Part shown: in pieces, positions 59,715 to 64,000 of the stretch
Position numbering within the stretch: position 1 is the first letter of the stretch
Layout: every line of letters starts with the position of its first letter
Assembly: GCA_942490855.1 (NCBI GenBank)
Contig: CALNYS010000005.1
Coordinates: 434,001-498,000 of the forward strand
Direction of reading: 5' to 3'
From: CALNYS01 sp942490855
GTDB lineage: Bacteria > Planctomycetota > Phycisphaerae > Phycisphaerales > UBA1924
Length of the DNA stretch: 64,000 nt
Notes under the pieces: model-generated
What the model was told of the DNA's origin: nothing
Seen by the model: the letters and a program-made list of their open reading frames with translations, nothing else
The model's database searches: none
Translations under genes and position numbers: made by a program

Positions 59715-60857
59715 TTACCCCCACACCAGCCCCTCGCTGATCGAGTTCAGGTTCTCGCAGCCGTTCTCGGTCACGATCACCATGTCCTCGACGCGGATGC
59801 CGCCGAAGCCGAGCGCGTACAGCCCCGGCTCGATCGTCAGGCACTCGCCCAGCACCAGCTCGGGGCCGCCGTCGACGAGCAGCGGCGGCTCGTGGACGTC
59901 GAGCCCCACGCCGTGCCCGGTGCCGTGCATCATCGTGGGCGCCGTCGCGAGCGAGCCGTCGTCGGGCGGCGTCGCGGAATACCCGTGCTTTTCAAGCGTT
60001 TCGACGGTCGCGCGGTGGACGTCCTCGCCCGTCGCGCCGAGCTTCGTGACGCCGATCGCGTTGTTCTTCGCCTCGACCACCGCGGCGTGCGCCTTCGCGA
60101 CCGCTTCCGGGATCTCGCCGTGCACGACGGTGCGCGTGCAGTCGCCGTAGTAGCGCGACTGCGGGTCCATCGGGAAGACGTCGATGATGACGGTCTCCCC
60201 GGTGCGCAGCGGGCCGGCGCCGCGGGCGTGGCAGTCGGCGGCCTGGTCGCCCCCGGCGGCGATCGACGTGCTCGTGCCCATGCCGTTCTTCAGGAGGTAG
60301 ACGTTGATCTCCGCCTGCACGCGCTCGCTGGTGAGCGGCTCGCCCTCGTGCGTCAGCACACCGTCGGCGCGGGCGTCGGCGCGGGCGATCATCCGGCACG
60401 CGTGCTCAACCGCCTGCTCCGTCTTGCGCTGCGCGACGCGCAGCGCCTCGACCTCGCGGGCGTTCTTCATCCGGCGCTCGACGACGCCCAGCTCGGGGTC
60501 GCACTCGACCGCGATCGCGCGCATACGGATGTAGTGGGCGTACAGCTCGGGGAAGGAGCGGTCGACGGTGATCTTCGCGACCCCGTGGCGCGCGAGAAAC
60601 TCGCCCGCGCTCTGGGCCGCGGCCGTCTCGCGGTCCGCGGACAGCCCACCATCTGGCGTGAACGCCTCGTACGCGTGGATCTCGCCCGCCGCGTTGACCT
60701 GCTTGGCGCGGGGGATCTCGATGTCGCGGAGGATCATCGTGGTCGTGCCGTCAGCGTTTTCGATGAAGACCGCCGGGTCGCCCGTGAAGACCGGGGCCCG
60801 GTGGAACAGCCAGGGGTTGTGCAGCGGGGCGCCCGCCCAGAGTTTCGTGGTGCTCAT
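59715..60857 (-). CDS. M24-family aminopeptidase (Xaa-Pro type)
   Basis: A 380-residue cytoplasmic dimetal peptidase, probably cleaving Xaa-Pro dipeptides. The creatinase-like N-domain covers about 1-135, the pita-bread catalytic domain the rest. Metal ligands are the Asp in VIIDVFPMD, the Asp in YYGDCTRTV, the His in HGTGHGVGLDVHE, the Glu in TIEPGLYAL and the Glu in GGIRVEDMVI. The ATG at 60857 has no ribosome site; TACGCT (60864-60869) is 6 nt upstream. Divergent from the DUF4139 gene. Length is shorter than E. coli PepP (441). Confidence 0.9.
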   Translation of the reverse strand: MSTTKLWAGAPLHNPWLFHRAPVFTGDPAVFIENADGTTTMILRDIEIPRAKQVNAAGEIHAYEAFTPDGGLSADRETAAAQSAGEFLARHGVAKITVDRSFPELYAHYIRMRAIAVECDPELGVVERRMKNAREVEALRVAQRKTEQAVEHACRMIARADARADGVLTHEGEPLTSERVQAEINVYLLKNGMGTSTSIAAGGDQAADCHARGAGPLRTGETVIIDVFPMDPQSRYYGDCTRTVVHGEIPEAVAKAHAAVVEAKNNAIGVTKLGATGEDVHRATVETLEKHGYSATPPDDGSLATAPTMMHGTGHGVGLDVHEPPLLVDGGPELVLGECLTIEPGLYALGFGGIRVEDMVIVTENGCENLNSISEGLVWG

Positions 60858-60863
60858 GCCCCG

Positions 60864-60869
60864 AGCGTA
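60864..60869 (-). promoter_or_regulatory. Candidate leaderless promoter -10 of the M24 peptidase gene
   Basis: GGTACGCT on the minus strand, then CGGGGC and the ATG at 60857. No ribosome site intervenes. Confidence 0.4.
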
Positions 60870-61004
60870 CCGCGCTCTGGTCGATAACTCCGCCGGGGGC
60901 GCCCGCGAGGATCAATCTGCGGTCTCCCCGAACCAACGGCCGATCCCAGCGTCGGACAGCGTGCATCCTGACCACACGGTGCGGACCTCTCGAAGGAGTC
61001 TGAC

Positions 61005-63032
61005 ATGACCACCCGCTCGACCCTGCTCGCCCTCTCGGCGGGCCTCGCCCTCGCCCCGCTCGCGCTCGCCGCCGCCCCGGCGCTGCCCCTGACGGAGGTC
61101 ACGCTCTACCGCTCCGGCGTCGGCGCGTTCTCCCACAGCGGGCGCATCGACGGGGGCGCCACGCTCGAGCTCGCGTTCGACGCCGCCGAGCTGTCCGACG
61201 TCCTCAAGACGCTCGTCGTCATCGACCGCAACGGGTCCGCCCCCCCTGTCGCCGCCTACGCCCCCAACCGCGGGCTCGCCGCCATCCTCGACGAGTACTC
61301 CCTCGACCCCCGCAAGCCGCTGATGTCCCTCCTCGAGAACCTCCGCGGCGAGGACGTCCGCCTGCGCACGCCCGAGGGCGAGGTCCTCGGCGCGCTCTTC
61401 GGCGTCGAGGCCATCGCCAACCCGGAAAACGGCGTCAGCCGCCAGCACGTCACGCTCCTGACCACCTCCGGGTTCAAGACCATCGAACGCTCGCAGATCC
61501 TCTCGGTCGAGTTCCTCGATCCTGATCTGGCCGAGGAAGTCCGCGACGCCCTCACCTCGCTCGCGAAGCACCGCGACGAGGACCAGGCGACGCTGGAGAT
61601 CTCCTTCGACGGTCGCGGCGAGCGCGAGGCCCTCGCGACCTACGTCCACTCCGCGCCCGTCTGGAAGGCGTCCTACCGCCTCGTGATGCCCGAAGACAGC
61701 GGGGAACCCTTGCTCCAGGCGTGGGCGATCGTCGAGAACCAGACCGACCAGGACTGGGAGGACGTGTCTCTCACCGTCGCGGCGGGACAGCCCGTCAGCT
61801 TCACGATGGACCTCCAGACCCCCTTCACCCCCTACCGCCCGAGCGTCGCGCCGCCGTACGCCGTGAGCATGGCGCCGCAGGTCTTCGAGCGCGAGCTGAT
61901 GCAGAAGCAGATGCTCGCCTTAGAGGACAGCAGCCCGGCGCGCAGCCGGGAGCTGCGGCGCACGATCGGAACGGCCGGCGCTCGCCTCGAAGAAGCCGAC
62001 GCCGCGTACAACGCCTACGCCCCCTCGCCGAGCGTCGACGTCGGCGGCATCGCCAACCAGTCCACCGCCGCCGGCGTCGAAGCGGGCGCGCAGTTCCTCT
62101 TCACCTTCAACGACCCCGTCACGCTCAAGCGCGGGCGCTCCGCGATGCTCCCCCTCGCGACCGAGCCTATCGACGCCCGGCGCGTCACCGTCTACGCCGC
62201 CGGGTTCAGCGAGCCGATGCAGGGCGCGCTGCTGACCAACACCGCCGCGATCGACCTCATGCCCGGCCCCATCGCCGTCTACGACTCGGGCGCGTACGCG
62301 GGCGACGCGCAGATCGCCCACGTCTCCCGCGGCGAAGAGCGCCTGCTCACCTTCGCGGTCGATCAGGACGTGCTGGTGGTCCCCACGAACGCGAGCACCT
62401 CGCGCGTCACGAAGCTGACGATCGTTGACGGGCTGCTCGTGCAGACCAGCGTGGACCGTCAGACCTCGACGTACAAGCTTGTCAACCGCGACGCCGACGA
62501 CCCGCGCACCGTCATCATCGAGCACCCCAAGATGCACGGCTGGGACCTCGTCGAAGCGCCCAAGCCCGTCGGCGAGAGCCCCTCGTCCTACCGCTTCGAG
62601 GCGAAGCTCAAGAAAGACGACAGCGTCGAGCTGACCATCCCCCGCGAGAACACCCGCTGGACGCGCTACGCGCTCGCGGACTACGACGCCGACGCCCTGC
62701 TCGTTCACGTGCGCAACGGCGCCGCGTCGAAACGCGTGCAGGAGGCGTTCCAGAAGGCCGCTGCGCTCCGGAAGGAAGCGCGCGACATCGAGCAGCGCAT
62801 CGCGTCGGCCGACGCCCGCCTCAACGAGATCGGCCAGGACCAGAACCGCATCCGAGAGAACATGCGCCGTGTCGGCAACACCAGCGAGCTGTGGGGACGC
62901 TACACCGCGAAGCTGTCGCAGCAGGAAAACGAGATCGAATCGATCCTCGAGGAGCGCGACGCGCTGCGCGTGTCGCTCGCCACCGCCCAGGAGACGCTCA
63001 ACACGTACCTGCGCAACCTCGACGTGTCGTAA
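61005..63032 (+). CDS. Secreted DUF4139-domain protein
   Basis: A 675-residue exported protein of the DUF4139/mucoidy-inhibitor-like family. Signal peptide LALSAGLALAPLALAAAP. Then EVTLYRSGVGAFSHSG, the family's N-terminal strand, and the core WKASYRLVMP with QAWAIVENQTDQDWEDVSLT, the DUF4139 hallmark. Residues about 575-675 form a coiled coil (RVQEAFQKAAALRKEARDIE, RENMRRVGNTSELWGRYTAK). Function of the family is unclear; some members affect envelope or exopolysaccharide. AAGGAG is correctly spaced before the ATG. Confidence 0.85.
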   Translation: MTTRSTLLALSAGLALAPLALAAAPALPLTEVTLYRSGVGAFSHSGRIDGGATLELAFDAAELSDVLKTLVVIDRNGSAPPVAAYAPNRGLAAILDEYSLDPRKPLMSLLENLRGEDVRLRTPEGEVLGALFGVEAIANPENGVSRQHVTLLTTSGFKTIERSQILSVEFLDPDLAEEVRDALTSLAKHRDEDQATLEISFDGRGEREALATYVHSAPVWKASYRLVMPEDSGEPLLQAWAIVENQTDQDWEDVSLTVAAGQPVSFTMDLQTPFTPYRPSVAPPYAVSMAPQVFERELMQKQMLALEDSSPARSRELRRTIGTAGARLEEADAAYNAYAPSPSVDVGGIANQSTAAGVEAGAQFLFTFNDPVTLKRGRSAMLPLATEPIDARRVTVYAAGFSEPMQGALLTNTAAIDLMPGPIAVYDSGAYAGDAQIAHVSRGEERLLTFAVDQDVLVVPTNASTSRVTKLTIVDGLLVQTSVDRQTSTYKLVNRDADDPRTVIIEHPKMHGWDLVEAPKPVGESPSSYRFEAKLKKDDSVELTIPRENTRWTRYALADYDADALLVHVRNGAASKRVQEAFQKAAALRKEARDIEQRIASADARLNEIGQDQNRIRENMRRVGNTSELWGRYTAKLSQQENEIESILEERDALRVSLATAQETLNTYLRNLDVS

Positions 63033-63035
63033 GGC

Positions 63036-64000
63036 TCACTCGCCGCGGAGCGCCGCGCGGATCTCGTCGGCCAGCTCGGCCTGATCCCCGCCGCGCCCGT
63101 CGAGCGGGATGATCGCGCGCACGCTGTCGAACGCGTCGATCAGCACCAGCACGGCTTCCGCGTCGGGCGCAAAGCGGTCGATGGTCGTCTCCTGCGAGAC
63201 CGTCCACTTCGCGCCGTCGCCCCAGCGCCGGCGCAGCTCGTCGAGGTGGTCGATCGCCGCCCCGGTGAAGGGCTCGCCGCACACGCCCAGCACGGGCGTG
63301 AACCCAAGCGGCGCGTCGGGGTCTTCCGCGACGTCCAGCGCCGCGCCGTACCCCGCCGCGACGCCCGCGGTCTGCGAGCGGCACAGCACGATCGCCGCCG
63401 CCCCCGCGTCGCGGGCGCTGAGCACCCACGGGCGCATGTCCAGCGAGAGCATCAGCAGCGTGGGCGCGTCGTCGCCCACGCGCACGCGTTCGGTGTGCGC
63501 GAGAGGGGTCTTCGCTGTCAGAGCCGCGACATCCCCCACCCGCCGACGCCCGGAGAGATCGATCATCCAGTCCTGCGTGTCGCCCGCCTCGACCGGCTCA
63601 ACGCTCAGGCGCACCCCGCGCCCCTCGCCGAGGTCCACCGAGGCGAACCGCAGGCGCCCGTCGTCCCCCGCGATGATCAGGGGCGGGGAGACCGCCGCGC
63701 TGAGCGGCCACATCTGCCCGATGCTCTCGGGCCCCTGGAGCGCCGCCGCGACCTGCCACGCCGGGACGCCGGGTAGGTGCGTCGCGAGTGCCCCGCTGAT
63801 GTCCCCGCCGATGGGCGCCACGAACGCGCGCTTCCGGTCGTTCTCGGGGATCACGACCAGCACGTGGCGCGACACGAACGCGCGGAGCCCGCCGAACTCC
63901 ACCAGGGCGCCCCAGTCCGGTTTGACACGGACGGTAAACGTCTCGGCGGTCGTCCCCTCGCGGTCGGTGTAGCGCACCGTGACGCGCTCGGCGGTGATCT
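63036..64000 (-). CDS. Uncharacterised protein, partial at window edge
   Basis: At least 321 residues; the N-terminus lies beyond the window, since the frame stays open to 64000 (ITAERVTVRYTDREGTTAET). The first 90 visible residues are beta-rich (FTVRVKPDWGALVEFGGLRA, FVSRHVLVVIPENDRKRAFV), then HLPGVPAWQVAAALQGPESI, an arrangement loosely like LolA-type lipid-binding folds. The latter half (LLMLSLDMRPWVLSARDAGA, VSQETTIDRFAPDAEAVLVL, FDSVRAIIPLDGRGGDQAEL) looks like a second domain with mixed strands and helices. I cannot assign a function. It is convergent with the DUF4139 gene, 3 bp apart. Confidence 0.6.
   Translation of the reverse strand, partial: ITAERVTVRYTDREGTTAETFTVRVKPDWGALVEFGGLRAFVSRHVLVVIPENDRKRAFVAPIGGDISGALATHLPGVPAWQVAAALQGPESIGQMWPLSAAVSPPLIIAGDDGRLRFASVDLGEGRGVRLSVEPVEAGDTQDWMIDLSGRRRVGDVAALTAKTPLAHTERVRVGDDAPTLLMLSLDMRPWVLSARDAGAAAIVLCRSQTAGVAAGYGAALDVAEDPDAPLGFTPVLGVCGEPFTGAAIDHLDELRRRWGDGAKWTVSQETTIDRFAPDAEAVLVLIDAFDSVRAIIPLDGRGGDQAELADEIRAALRGE

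Overview
The window is GC-rich bacterial DNA that most resembles a planctomycete of the class Phycisphaerae. The evidence is four secreted proteins ending in a 'GC-type dockerin' tail (paired D-x-D/N-x-D-G loops followed by DLAxLLAAWG), four proteins ending in a PAPGA...GLAGL...RRRR sorting signal, Gram-negative envelope genes (kdsD, an LptC/OstA-like protein, a MacAB-TolC-like set, ExbB/ExbD) and peptidoglycan genes (murE, murF, mraY). There is no prophage, transposase, CRISPR array, rRNA or tRNA that I can support.

Layout. 1-3563: a B12/iron-type binding lipoprotein (cut by the window edge and frameshifted), a coiled-coil membrane protein, and a two-gene unit with a family-2 glycosyltransferase. 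3632-8518: kdsD plus a very large LptC/OstA-like protein, divergent from scpA. 8531-11812: two secreted dockerin-tailed proteins. 12170-17214: a tightly overlapping adaptor - ATPase - permease - outer membrane channel operon. 17247-26116: csrA, a NifU-type scaffold, a lipoprotein, an M48 protease, Mn superoxide dismutase, a sigma-70 family factor, REP-like palindromes, a lone nuoC and small genes including a response regulator. 26135-35787: a seven-gene minus-strand operon joining a TonB-like-anchored von Willebrand A protein, an ExbB motor, two ExbDs and large TPR-type proteins; this is the best candidate for an undescribed system. 35897-42565: pyrH, uppS, cdsA, a zinc-ribbon coiled-coil protein, nrdR with a lipoprotein, and thrS. 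42572-47746: a dockerin-tailed repeat protein and an array of four paralogous sorted proteins, each with the same kind of hairpin terminator. 47895-64000: an alpha/beta hydrolase, infC, a phosphoesterase, an FG-GAP protein, murE-murF-mraY, a DUF1275 protein, a MATE transporter, an unrecognised lower-GC gene, an M24 peptidase, a DUF4139 protein and a partial gene.

Two cross-cutting observations matter. First, at least five genes carry a single small frameshift that one indel repairs, including murF, which should be essential; sequence error is the simplest explanation. Second, many genes lacking a Shine-Dalgarno sequence have a TAnnCT-type -10 hexamer exactly 6-8 nt before the start codon, implying leaderless mRNAs, whereas genes with a good Shine-Dalgarno have the hexamer 30-40 nt upstream or none that I can see.
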